Below are positions 53,123-61,462 of a stretch of 64,000 nucleotides of DNA, piece after piece. The notes under the pieces are model-generated. The model had not been told where the DNA came from, searched no databases, and worked only from the letters and a program-made list of their open reading frames with translations. How positions within the stretch are numbered: the stretch's first letter is position 1; each line of letters begins with the position of its first letter. Location of the stretch: NCBI RefSeq assembly GCF_963664555.1, contig NZ_OY761461.1, positions 4,877,769-4,941,768 on the forward strand, written 5' to 3'. The DNA is from Labilibaculum sp. Lineage in GTDB: Bacteria > Bacteroidota > Bacteroidia > Bacteroidales > Marinifilaceae. A program made the translations under genes and the position numbers.

Positions 53123-53764
53123 ATGGAAGAACAAAAAATTATCATTGTTGATGATCACAAAATATTTAGGAAAGGCCTGCGTTTTCTTCTGGAAGATATG
53201 GAAGGCATTAATGTTATTGCTGAAGCCGAAGATGGTAAGGAGTTTTTGAATTTATTGGAAATTAGTACTCCCGATATTGTTTTAATGGACATTAACATGC
53301 CAAAAATGAATGGTATTGAGGCTGCAATTGAAGCCATGAAATTTCATCCAAAGCTCAAAATAATTGTACTTTCTATGCATGGGGAAGAACAGTATTACGA
53401 CAAAATGGTGGAAGCCGGGGTGAAAGGTTTTCTATTAAAAAATTCAGATGTTGATGAACTGTCTGCAGCTCTGCAAACTGTCGCTTTAGGCGGATCTTAC
53501 TTTTCGCAGGAACTGCTTGTTGGAATTCTAAACAAACGCAAAGAACAAAAAAAACCCTCAGAAATTGTCAATTTCACTGATCGTGAACTTGAAGTACTGC
53601 AATTAATCTGTAAAGGCTTTAACAATAATAAAATTGCCGACACGCTGTTTATAAGTATCCGAACCGTCGAACGTCATCGGGCAAACCTGCTAAGCAAAAC
53701 AAATTGCACCAACTCAATTGCAATGGTAATGTTTGCAGTTAAACACAACATTATCGAAATATAA
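53123..53764 (+). CDS. NarL/FixJ-type response regulator 2
   Basis: 213 residues, same organisation as regulator 1 with Asp56 in LMDINMP and a LuxR-type HTH (FTDRELEVLQLICKGFNNNKIADTLFISIRTVERHRANL). The two regulators share most receiver residues but differ in the recognition region, so different DNA targets are possible. Confidence 0.95.
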   Translation: MEEQKIIIVDDHKIFRKGLRFLLEDMEGINVIAEAEDGKEFLNLLEISTPDIVLMDINMPKMNGIEAAIEAMKFHPKLKIIVLSMHGEEQYYDKMVEAGVKGFLLKNSDVDELSAALQTVALGGSYFSQELLVGILNKRKEQKKPSEIVNFTDRELEVLQLICKGFNNNKIADTLFISIRTVERHRANLLSKTNCTNSIAMVMFAVKHNIIEI

Positions 53765-53862
53765 TCTGAAAAAGAGGCACTTATCACGCTTTAATTGTAC
53801 CTGTTCCAAATAAGGGGCTAATTCCTTAGCCACAAGCAGCATACAAGCCAAATATACGTAAT

Positions 53863-53891
53863 AATACTCACAGGCATGTGAGCGTATTTTT
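53863..53891 (+). terminator. Terminator-like hairpin between the second regulator and cstA
   Basis: AATACTCACA / TGTGAGCGTATT with loop GGCA and a short T run. The core palindrome CTCACAGGCATGTGAG (53867-53882) could instead be a binding site for the regulator; both readings are possible. Confidence 0.45.
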
Positions 53892-53997
53892 CATTGATTT
53901 GCGCAAAACTACCCTTTTGCAATGCAAACGATTCCACTTGTTTTGTATCAATAAATTATCTAATCGATAAATCATTATTCATTCAAAACAATTTACT

Positions 53998-55440
53998 ATG
54001 ATAACCTTTTTTATATGTATTGTGGCTTTGATTTTGGGTTACGTTGTGTACGGAAAATTTGTTGAAAACAAATTTGGTGCCGACCCGGAAAAAACAACCC
54101 CTGCCATTGCGCAGGAAGATGGTGTTGACTTTGTACCAATGGGTTGGAAGAAAATTTTTCTAATCCAGTTTTTAAATATTGCAGGATTAGGTCCTATCTT
54201 TGGAGCTATTGCAGGTGCTCTTTGGGGACCTGTTGCATTCATTTGGATCGTATTTGGATGCATTTTTGCCGGAGCAGTTCACGATTACTTCTCAGGAATG
54301 CTGTCCGTCCGTCATGGTGGTGCAAGTATTCCCGAAGTAGTAGGAAAATACTTAGGACCAGCCTTCAAAAATTTCATGAGAGTGTTCTCTGTAATTCTAT
54401 TGGTGCTGGTTGGAGTGGTATTTATTAAAGGCCCTGCAAGTATTTTAAATGGATTAACAGGCTTCAATATTTCCATTTTAATTGGTGCTATTTTCTTGTA
54501 TTATCTAATCGCAACACTGGTACCCATCGACAAACTAATTGGAAAAGTATATCCATTTTTTGGCCTTTGCTTACTAATTATGGCCGTTGGAATCGCTGGG
54601 GCTCTTATTTTTGGAGGATTCCACATTCCTGAACTAATTCCTGCCAATATTGGTAATTTACATTCAAGTCCCGATAAATATCCAATCTACCCCTTACTGT
54701 TCATCACCATTGCATGTGGAGCAATTTCGGGTTTCCATGCAACACAGTCTCCGTTAATGGCTCGTTGTATGACTAATGAAAAACAAGGAAGAAAGATATT
54801 TTACGGTACTATGATTGCCGAAGGTGTTGTTGCTATGATTTGGGCTGCTGCCGCTATGACCTTTTTTGGTGGCGTTAGAGAACTGGGAGAAACAATGGCA
54901 CAACCAGGACACAATGCGGCATGGGTAGTAAACGAAATCTGCAATAGTCTGCTGGGAAAAGTTGGTGGATTTCTTGCCATTTTTGGAGTTGTAGCTGCAC
55001 CAATAACCTCTGGTGATACAGCATTTAGAAGCGCTCGCCTAACAATCGCCGATTCTTTGAATTTCTCACAAAAATCAATCGCAAAACGTTTAATTGTTAC
55101 CATTCCTCTTTTTGTTGTTGGATTTTTACTGACACAAGTAAATTTTGCAATCATCTGGAGATACTTCGGTTGGGCCAACCAAACTTTAGCAACAGTTGTT
55201 CTTTGGACTGCGGCAATGTATATGGTTACCAAGGCAAGAAGTCACTGGTTTATTTCTTTGCCGGCAACCTTTATGACTGCAGTTGTGGTGACCTATATCT
55301 TAATTGCTCCTGAAGGATTTAGTTTATCGCAGGAAATCGCTTATCCTCTTGGCATTGTAACTGCATTATCAAGCTTGGCGGTTTTCCTTTATACGGCTTA
55401 TAAAAAAGCTTCTCCAAAACTTACACTACAAGAGCAGTAA
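53998..55440 (+). CDS. CstA-family carbon starvation transporter (short form)
   Basis: 480 residues, about 12 to 14 hydrophobic helices, with the family's signature stretch SGMLSVRHGGASIPEVVGKYLG and the conserved segments NIAGLGPIFGAIAGALWGP, GTMIAEGVVAMIWAA and SGDTAFRSARLTIAD. E. coli homologues are longer (about 700 residues). CstA/BtsT proteins carry peptides or pyruvate across the inner membrane. It follows two sensor-regulator pairs and precedes a porin gene, 26 bp between them, so the two should form an uptake unit. Confidence 0.92.
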   Translation: MITFFICIVALILGYVVYGKFVENKFGADPEKTTPAIAQEDGVDFVPMGWKKIFLIQFLNIAGLGPIFGAIAGALWGPVAFIWIVFGCIFAGAVHDYFSGMLSVRHGGASIPEVVGKYLGPAFKNFMRVFSVILLVLVGVVFIKGPASILNGLTGFNISILIGAIFLYYLIATLVPIDKLIGKVYPFFGLCLLIMAVGIAGALIFGGFHIPELIPANIGNLHSSPDKYPIYPLLFITIACGAISGFHATQSPLMARCMTNEKQGRKIFYGTMIAEGVVAMIWAAAAMTFFGGVRELGETMAQPGHNAAWVVNEICNSLLGKVGGFLAIFGVVAAPITSGDTAFRSARLTIADSLNFSQKSIAKRLIVTIPLFVVGFLLTQVNFAIIWRYFGWANQTLATVVLWTAAMYMVTKARSHWFISLPATFMTAVVVTYILIAPEGFSLSQEIAYPLGIVTALSSLAVFLYTAYKKASPKLTLQEQ

Positions 55441-55466
55441 TCACCAACTTCCAAATCAAAACTAAA

Positions 55467-56702
55467 ATGAAAACAATAAAAACATTATTCCTCTCAGTCC
55501 TTGTTTTATCGGGGATTGCAGCGAAAGCACAAGAAAAACCAGTTGTTAGCATACACGGGTTTGTGGCCGCCGAAAGCTATTTCGATACCAGAAAAACGGT
55601 GAATGCGCGCGAAGGAGCAATTCTTTTATTTCCTGCTGCAAAATCTTTAGACACAGAAGGCAATGATCTAAACGACCGCTCCGAATTTATGATGACATCC
55701 ATTCAGTCGAGATTGAATGTTACCCTTACCGGATTCGAAGCTTTCGGAGCAAAAGGTACTGCTGTGGTAGAAGGAGACTTTGTGGGAACGACTAACGATC
55801 AAACAGGTTTGCTGCGTTTGCGTCATGCCTTTATCAAATTAGATTGGGAAAAAGATCAGTTGTTAGCTGGTAAATACTGGCACCCGATTTTTATTGAATC
55901 AGCATTCCCAAGAGTATTGCATTGGGGTGCAGGCATTCCTGTTGGAGTTTTAAACCGTGCGCCACAATTACGATATACCCGAAAACTTAAAAACAGTAAG
56001 TTGAGTCTGGCTTTGCTTTCTCAAATGGATTTTAAAAGTAAAGGGCCTGAAGGCAATAGTGTGAAATACGCACAACAATCGGCCATTCCTGAATTCAATG
56101 CCCGATTCGAGACTCAACTTTCAAAGGTTATTTCAACGGGGATTACTGTTGGTTACAAAACCTTAATGCCCCTAACAGTAAATTCTCTTGGCCTTAAAAC
56201 CGATGAGAAAATCGGAAGCAGCTATACAAATTTGTGGTTGGGTATTACCGGTAAAAAATTCAAATGGAACATTCAAAACATTTATGGCCAAAACATGTGT
56301 GATTTCTTTATGCTTGGTGGATATGGGGTTAAGAATGTTAAAACCAACGGCGATTACGAATACACCAATATCAAAACCTGGAATCTGGTTTCTGATGTCT
56401 TCACAACAGCTGGAAATGTTAGATATGGTTTGAACGCCGGTTACAGCAAAAACCTGGGTGCCGATGACGATCTGGCCAAAGACAATGGCAGTTTTGTTGG
56501 TTTGTACAGCCTTGGATCCAATATCGATTACCTGTATCAGGTAGCTCCAAGAATTGAGTTTTTAGCTGGTAAAATGAAAATTGGCGGCGAAATCATTTAT
56601 ACTGCGGCGGCTTACGGAACCACTCAGATTGATGGAACCGTTACCAACTCAGAGATAGAAAGCAGTACCCGTTTTTTATTGCATTTTAACTATGCTTTTT
56701 AG
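55467..56702 (+). CDS. Outer membrane porin-like protein
   Basis: 411 residues: signal peptide (MKTIKTLFLSVLVLSGIAAKAQ) and many amphipathic strands such as SIHGFVAAESYFDTRK, GLLRLRHAFIKLDW, LSLALLSQMDFKSKG and TTQIDGTVTNSEI, ending in a C-terminal phenylalanine (LLHFNYAF). It resembles porin families of DcaP/BBP2 type. It is 26 bp after cstA, so it probably provides the outer-membrane step for the same substrate. Confidence 0.82.
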   Translation: MKTIKTLFLSVLVLSGIAAKAQEKPVVSIHGFVAAESYFDTRKTVNAREGAILLFPAAKSLDTEGNDLNDRSEFMMTSIQSRLNVTLTGFEAFGAKGTAVVEGDFVGTTNDQTGLLRLRHAFIKLDWEKDQLLAGKYWHPIFIESAFPRVLHWGAGIPVGVLNRAPQLRYTRKLKNSKLSLALLSQMDFKSKGPEGNSVKYAQQSAIPEFNARFETQLSKVISTGITVGYKTLMPLTVNSLGLKTDEKIGSSYTNLWLGITGKKFKWNIQNIYGQNMCDFFMLGGYGVKNVKTNGDYEYTNIKTWNLVSDVFTTAGNVRYGLNAGYSKNLGADDDLAKDNGSFVGLYSLGSNIDYLYQVAPRIEFLAGKMKIGGEIIYTAAAYGTTQIDGTVTNSEIESSTRFLLHFNYAF

Positions 56703-56750
56703 TTCTTTTGCCTTTTAGGCGAATGGGAAAAAAATAATTATTTAAATACA

Positions 56751-56786
56751 GATCCGGATTTTTTACAATCCGGATTTGTTCTTTAA
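56751..56786 (+). terminator. Terminator of the cstA-porin operon
   Basis: Stem ATCCGGATT / AATCCGGAT with a T-rich tail. Confidence 0.75.
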
Positions 56787-56798
56787 AATCCTGATACA

Positions 56799-57119
56799 AT
56801 GAATGAATTCAAGATCTTTTCTGAAGCTCTAAAACTTAAAGCTCCCTGGTTGGTAAAGGATATTAAATTTATTGAAGCCAATCTTTCAGAAAAAGTGCTT
56901 CACATCGATTTGGAATATTTTTTCAAGGAACATTACCTTCATCAGGATGGTTCCCAATATCCAATCACTGAATACCTGGAAGTAACACACCGGCATTACA
57001 ATTTCCTGAACTGCACTTGTTATCTGCACATTAGTCTGCCCTGCTTTTTGAATTCCCGGCACGAAAAAGAACAGGCTCCTCTTCCTGTAAATAAAAAAAC
57101 TTTGCTTTCGGGATATTAG
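56799..57119 (+). pseudogene. ISL3-family transposase N-terminal remnant
   Basis: 106 residues that match the N-terminal part of ISL3-type transposases by pattern: EALKLKAPWLVKDIKF, LEVTHRHYNFLNCTCYLH (compare the usual RHLDF, CYLHxxVPR). The zinc-ribbon cysteine pair (CPxC) has been lost, the DDE domain is missing, and the frame ends with unrelated residues. It is a fragment, possibly retained by chance; I found no inverted repeats nearby. Confidence 0.55.
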
Positions 57120-57236
57120 CTTTTGGGCTAAACAGCCAATTACATATCCTTACTCCAATTAATCTTACATAAATTTCCATTCGTATCCCATTAACATTTC
57201 GTATTTTTAGTTTCTCTAAAAACTGATGCTTACAAA

Positions 57237-59714
57237 ATGGAAAGTAATTCGCAACTGGATCTGGCACACAAGTTTGTACGATTCACAAACACAACAATTT
57301 TTTTAACAGGAAAGGCCGGTACCGGAAAAACTACCTTTTTGCGTCAGTTAAAAGAGGAATTGCCCAAACGAATGGTTGTTGTTGCACCAACTGGTGTGGC
57401 AGCCATTAATGCCGGCGGAGTAACCATTCATTCCTTTTTTCAGCTGCCTTTTGGCCCCATATTGCCCGGACAAATACTAAACGAGGATAAAAACCCCAAA
57501 ACCGAATCCAATTCTCCCATCCGGAAGTACCGAAAAGAAAAAATCGATATCATAAAATCTCTCGACCTGCTGATTATTGATGAAATTAGTATGGTTCGTG
57601 CCGATTTGCTGGATGGAATTGATGAAGTGCTGCGCAAATTTAAAAACAGAAACCTGCCTTTTGGTGGTGTTCAGGTGCTGATGATCGGAGATTTACAGCA
57701 ACTGCCTCCTGTCGTAAAAAACGAAGAATGGAGTTTGCTTCGAAATCATTACGAAACCCCTTTCTTTTTTAGCAGCCGTGCATTTCTGCAATCGCAGCAC
57801 ATTAGTATCGAACTTACACATGTTTACCGCCAAAAAGATGAAAGATTTATCAAGATTCTGAATGAAATCAGGAACAACCAACTCTCTCAGGCATCCTATA
57901 CCGAATTGGAAAAAAGATATCTGCCCGATTTTAAACCAACCGATAAGGATGGTTACATCACTTTAACAACACACAATGCCAGGGCACAAAAAATAAATGA
58001 AGAAAAACTAAAGCAACTAAAGGGAAAATCACAGCAATTTAAAGCAAACATTACAGGAATATTTCCCGAATACTCCTTTCCCACCGAAGAGCAGCTGCAA
58101 TTGAAAACAGGTGCACAGGTGATGTTTGTAAAAAACGACAGCTCGCCTGAGAAACTCTATTTTAACGGCAAAATAGGAAGGGTTACCGGTTTTGGCGATG
58201 ATGTAATTCATGTGAAATGTGAAACCGATAATTTCGAAATTGATGTGTATCCCGAAGACTGGCACAACATCAATTACAGCATCAACCCGGAAAGCAAAGA
58301 AATTGAAGAAACAATTTCGGGTGGTTTTTCGCAGTTCCCATTAAAGCTGGCCTGGGCAATTACCATTCATAAAAGCCAGGGATTGACATTCGAAAGAGCA
58401 GTGATTGATGCCAACGCAGCCTTTGCCCACGGACAGGTTTACGTAGCCTTAAGCCGCTGCAAGTCGCTGGAAGGATTGGTTCTTAAATCAACGCTAAGTA
58501 AATCCGGGATCATCTGCGACAACGCCGTATCCAAATTCACACAAAATATTGAAGCCAATCCTCCGGGGGAAGAAAATCTGGAAAATTCCATTCGCAGGTA
58601 TCAGTTTCAACTTCTCGAAGAACTGTTTTCTTTTCATGAGATTTATCGAATCTGCAATTACTGCAACAAGCACTTACAGGATAACAGAAACAGTATTCAG
58701 GGCAATCTGGCCGATAAAATGAATGCCGCCTTTCCATTTCTGGGATCAGAAGTTTTGGTGGTTGGCGAAAAATTTATTCCATCGGTAAAACGATATTGTG
58801 CCGATACTCAGAACCTGCATGAAAACAAAGAAGCGCAGGAAAGAATTGGCAAAGCTTCGGCCTATTTTGTAGAGAAACTCGAGAAACACCTGCAATCCAT
58901 TCTGAAAGATTTTAGTTTCGATACCGACAACCAAAGTGTAAAAAAAGTAATCGAAGGGCATTTAAAACAATTGAATGAAAAGCTAAGCGTTAAGCTTGTT
59001 AGTTTAAAATCGTGTCTGAAAAAATTCGATACTGCCAATTACCAAACTGTTCGGGCCAAAGCTCATTTCGAGAAACAAAACTTCCGTTTAAAGAGTCCTA
59101 AGGAGGTGGTTGATGAGAATGTAAAGCATCCCAATTTATTCCGGACACTAAAAAAATGGAGGAAGAATCTGGCCGATATAATAAACGCTCCGGTATTTTA
59201 CATTGCTTCGCAGCAAAGCCTGGTTGATATTGCCAACAATCTGCCCTACACAACCGATCAATTAAAAGCTGTGAAAGGCTTTGGAAAGAAAAAAATTGAA
59301 CACTACGGCGCAGATGTAATCAAAATGGTTACGGAATATCGCCAGGGGCAAAATCTGGGTCTGTTGAATTTCACATCGGCCGAACCAAAAAAAATAATAA
59401 AACCCGGTAACAAACAAGATACGAAAGAGATAAGTCTGGAATTGTATAAAGATGGTCGCACAGTGCGCGAAATTTCGGCTTTCAGAGATCTTACCGTTGC
59501 AACAATAGATAAACATCTGGCGCATTACGTTGGCTTGGGAATGTTGCCTCTCGATAAATTTGTAGAGAAAAAGAAGATCAAAAAAATTAAAAAACAGCTC
59601 GAAAAAGAAGGCCTCGAAAGTTTAAACGAGTGCAAACAAGAACTTGGTGCCAACTACTCCTACTCCGAAATACGATATGTTCAGGCCTATTTGAAAAATG
59701 CAAATTCAAAATAA
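57237..59714 (+). CDS. Pif1-like superfamily 1B helicase with HRDC and C-terminal HTH modules
   Basis: 825 residues. N-terminal SF1B/Pif1 core: Walker A GKAGTGKTT (25-33), Walker B LLIIDEISMV, PFFFSSRAFLQS, and the later helicase motifs LAWAITIHKSQGLTFERAVID and VYVALSRCKSLEGL. A middle part (~450-610) without clear domains, then an HRDC-like segment (~625-700, FYIASQQSLVDIANNLPYT, VKGFGKKKIEHYG) and an HTH_40-type module (~725-815, SLELYKDGRTVREISAFRDLTVATIDKHL). Bacteroidota Pif1-like proteins with this tail have unknown roles, probably in recombination or replication repair. Confidence 0.88.
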   Translation: MESNSQLDLAHKFVRFTNTTIFLTGKAGTGKTTFLRQLKEELPKRMVVVAPTGVAAINAGGVTIHSFFQLPFGPILPGQILNEDKNPKTESNSPIRKYRKEKIDIIKSLDLLIIDEISMVRADLLDGIDEVLRKFKNRNLPFGGVQVLMIGDLQQLPPVVKNEEWSLLRNHYETPFFFSSRAFLQSQHISIELTHVYRQKDERFIKILNEIRNNQLSQASYTELEKRYLPDFKPTDKDGYITLTTHNARAQKINEEKLKQLKGKSQQFKANITGIFPEYSFPTEEQLQLKTGAQVMFVKNDSSPEKLYFNGKIGRVTGFGDDVIHVKCETDNFEIDVYPEDWHNINYSINPESKEIEETISGGFSQFPLKLAWAITIHKSQGLTFERAVIDANAAFAHGQVYVALSRCKSLEGLVLKSTLSKSGIICDNAVSKFTQNIEANPPGEENLENSIRRYQFQLLEELFSFHEIYRICNYCNKHLQDNRNSIQGNLADKMNAAFPFLGSEVLVVGEKFIPSVKRYCADTQNLHENKEAQERIGKASAYFVEKLEKHLQSILKDFSFDTDNQSVKKVIEGHLKQLNEKLSVKLVSLKSCLKKFDTANYQTVRAKAHFEKQNFRLKSPKEVVDENVKHPNLFRTLKKWRKNLADIINAPVFYIASQQSLVDIANNLPYTTDQLKAVKGFGKKKIEHYGADVIKMVTEYRQGQNLGLLNFTSAEPKKIIKPGNKQDTKEISLELYKDGRTVREISAFRDLTVATIDKHLAHYVGLGMLPLDKFVEKKKIKKIKKQLEKEGLESLNECKQELGANYSYSEIRYVQAYLKNANSK

Positions 59715-59787
59715 ACCTATTGACTTTTAAGTTTCATTAACTTTAATTCAATCCTTTTAGCATTCCTATGCACTACATTTGTAATGT

Positions 59788-59877
59788 ACAAAACAGATAA
59801 GTTTTTTTTTCATAGATTAGATTTAGGTTAGTAATTAGGGTTAGAGAAAATCCCGGACTTCGCAGTCCGGGATTTTT
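59788..59877 (+). ncRNA. Candidate small RNA between a promoter-like box and a terminator
   Basis: The ~90-nt interval between the -7 box and the end of the terminator has an A/G-rich segment (TTAGGTTAGTAATTAGGGTTAG) and no ORF. No known RNA family was recognised; only the flanking signals support it, and the hairpin could simply terminate the helicase transcript. Confidence 0.25.
59847..59877 (+). terminator. Strong terminator downstream of the helicase gene
   Basis: A perfect 13-bp stem AAAATCCCGGACT / AGTCCGGGATTTT, loop TCGC, then T run. Confidence 0.92.
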
Positions 59878-60147
59878 CATTTGATAATTTTTTGCCCTTG
59901 CTTATTGGAAATAAGCCTGCAAAATCCCCTTGTAATTTCAGATTCTTTTGTCTTTATTTGTATTCAATTTAAATAGTATGTGCGATTTTACTTTCTTTTT
60001 GGATGAATCGCATTCCAAATTTTATATTTCCTGCTATTTTAAATAGCTTTTAGCCAAGGGCTATTAGCTAAAAACTTCTAATCTTTGGTATGGAAGTTTA
60101 TTAAACAAGTAATAGTTATTAAATAACAATAAATTGATTTAACGAAT

Positions 60148-60342
60148 ATGGAAGATATACAATCGCCATGCATCAGCATTTGCCGGCAAGACAGCAACGG
60201 CGTATGCTTTGGATGCAGAAGAACAACAGAAGAAATCGGTAACTGGTCGCTTTACACCAATCAGGAGAAAGCAGAAGTAATTAAAAAAGCAAGTGACCGG
60301 CGAAATGCTCCCGACACAGCTACAGGAACTTTTTTCAGATAA
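60148..60342 (+). CDS. DUF1289 family small protein
   Basis: 64 residues with the diagnostic cysteine pattern Cys8, Cys12, Cys20, Cys23 (SPCISICRQDSNGVCFGCRRTTEEIGNW). DUF1289 proteins are small, probably metal-binding, and of unknown function; many are next to oxidoreductase or tRNA-modification genes, but here it stands alone. Confidence 0.85.
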   Translation: MEDIQSPCISICRQDSNGVCFGCRRTTEEIGNWSLYTNQEKAEVIKKASDRRNAPDTATGTFFR

Positions 60343-60450
60343 AAAAAAGCCAACATTGGAATAACAATCCAACAAACAGAGAAACTATCAGAAACATCCC
60401 ATAAAAGCAGTAAAAGACACTGGATTTAACAAAATCTGATATTTTCAGAA

Positions 60451-60570
60451 AACCACAGCAGGTTTCGATGCAAACCACGTGTGGTTTCATCCAAAAGCAC
60501 GTGTGGTTTCGAGTAATACCACAGCAGGTTTTGACCAAAAGCACAGCAGGTTTCGAGTAAAACCACAGCG
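60451..60570 (+). repeat. 22-bp tandem repeat array
   Basis: At least five units of 22 bp: 60451-60472, 60473-60494, 60495-60516, 60517-60538 and 60539-60560, then a partial sixth that decays after about 10 bp. Consensus is roughly ACCACAGCAGGTTTCGAGTAA; two units have CACGTGTGG, a perfect palindrome, in place of CACAGCAGG. The period is not a multiple of three, so it is not a protein repeat. Confidence 0.9.
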
Positions 60571-60796
60571 GCATGCTAAAAGCGTGAAGAAGGATTTGGC
60601 TTCGGCCAGTCAGTTGAAAAGAGAAAGCATCGGAGAAATTAATACCAACTTGGTAAGCTATATGAATACCATGACAAAGGTAAACCCGGATGCCAACGAA
60701 ACTACCGCCAAAACCATGGCCAAATTAATCGATAAAAACAATGAGTTGGTAAAACGCCGCAAAAAAACAAACGTGGCAGACAGCGAATTGGTTTAA
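60479..60796 (+). CDS. Small hypothetical protein adjoining the repeat array
   Basis: The open frame begins at ATG 60479 inside the 22-bp repeats; the first ~34 residues are repeat-derived. A GTG at 60584 (VKKDLASASQLKRES) is a better start and gives 70 residues with a plausible helical sequence (INTNLVSYMNTMTKVNPDANETTAKTMAKLIDKNNELVKRR). No family recognised. A terminator follows directly at 60807, supporting a transcribed unit. Confidence 0.45.
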   Translation: MWFHPKARVVSSNTTAGFDQKHSRFRVKPQRHAKSVKKDLASASQLKRESIGEINTNLVSYMNTMTKVNPDANETTAKTMAKLIDKNNELVKRRKKTNVADSELV

Positions 60797-60806
60797 AGCT
60801 AAGGCT

Positions 60807-60842
60807 AAGGGTTTCACACTATGTGAAGCCCTTTGTTTTTTA
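60807..60842 (+). terminator. Terminator after the small ORF
   Basis: AAGGGTTTCACA / TGTGAAGCCCTT with one G-U pair, then a T run. Confidence 0.8.
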
Positions 60843-61462
60843 ATGATACCCTTGCAAGCAAGAGATTGAAGAAGTAAGATGATGCTAAAGCCAAACACTA
60901 AGAATATTTTAATTCCAGTTGGCTAAAGCCGAACTGCAATAGATAAAAAACACAAAGCATTTACTGATGTAAATAGAAAACCAGACTGTTTATTGCTCTT
61001 ATTTTTTAGGCAATAGAAAATATAAATGATTGAGAAAGTGAAATGAAACTAATGCAAAACATCTATTGCAGTTGCTTTTAAGCAACTGATAACATGAAGT
61101 GAATAGATAGGCTTTAGCCACATAAAATAAATAACATCGATTAGTAGTTGATTTTATAATAGCAAGATGCTAAAACAGCACAACGCAAATAGAAAAAATG
61201 GCTCTCCCTTGGCCCTTTTCCAAAATAGAAAAGCTTTTTTTGTGCAATTACTCACATCCCTAAAAGTTGGCAGGTTTGACAGCTTGAATCATCGTTTCGC
61301 TTTACTACCTTAGTAAAGTTTTTACAGATAACAGTTCGTGTTATCATCATAATATGTGTACATTACTGCCCGATATGGGTCGGTAAATACACTTTTCATT
61401 AAAATATAAACGAAATAAAGCCCATGGCTTTATTTGGGAGTTGTGCCTCATAAAACAAAAAG
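60843..61462. other. AT-rich gap before the inverted-repeat-flanked ORF
   Basis: About 620 bp without a supported gene. It contains a perfect 9-bp stem AATAAAGCC / GGCTTTATT (61414-61434) and the stems at 61326-61344 (GATAACA / TGTTATC), probably transcript or mobile-element boundary structure. Confidence 0.5.

Larger units (their letters stand above)
59715..60147. other. Intergenic region with a terminator and a possible small RNA
   Basis: About 430 bp. A -7-like box TACATTTG (59774-59781) lies ~65 bp before a strong terminator at 59847, so a short transcript is possible. The rest is AT-rich with no ORF supported. Confidence 0.5.

Noticed and set aside
54801..55232. 143-residue minus-strand ORF inside cstA
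   Set aside because: Antisense shadow of conserved membrane helices.
59815..59845. Telomere-like TTAGGG repeats
   Set aside because: Only a few partial units, in a bacterial chromosome; coincidental.
60451..60570. CRISPR array
   Set aside because: The 22-bp units are directly adjacent without unique spacers, and no cas genes are present.
60335..60574. 79-residue minus-strand ORF across the repeat array
   Set aside because: Its apparent repeats are translated from the DNA repeats; no start signal or family.
61320..61446. Integron attC site upstream of the 350-residue ORF
   Set aside because: The hairpins and GTTGTGC look suggestive, but R' and R'' consensus (GTTRRRY, RYYYAAC) are not met, the distance between matching cores is too long, and no integrase is present.
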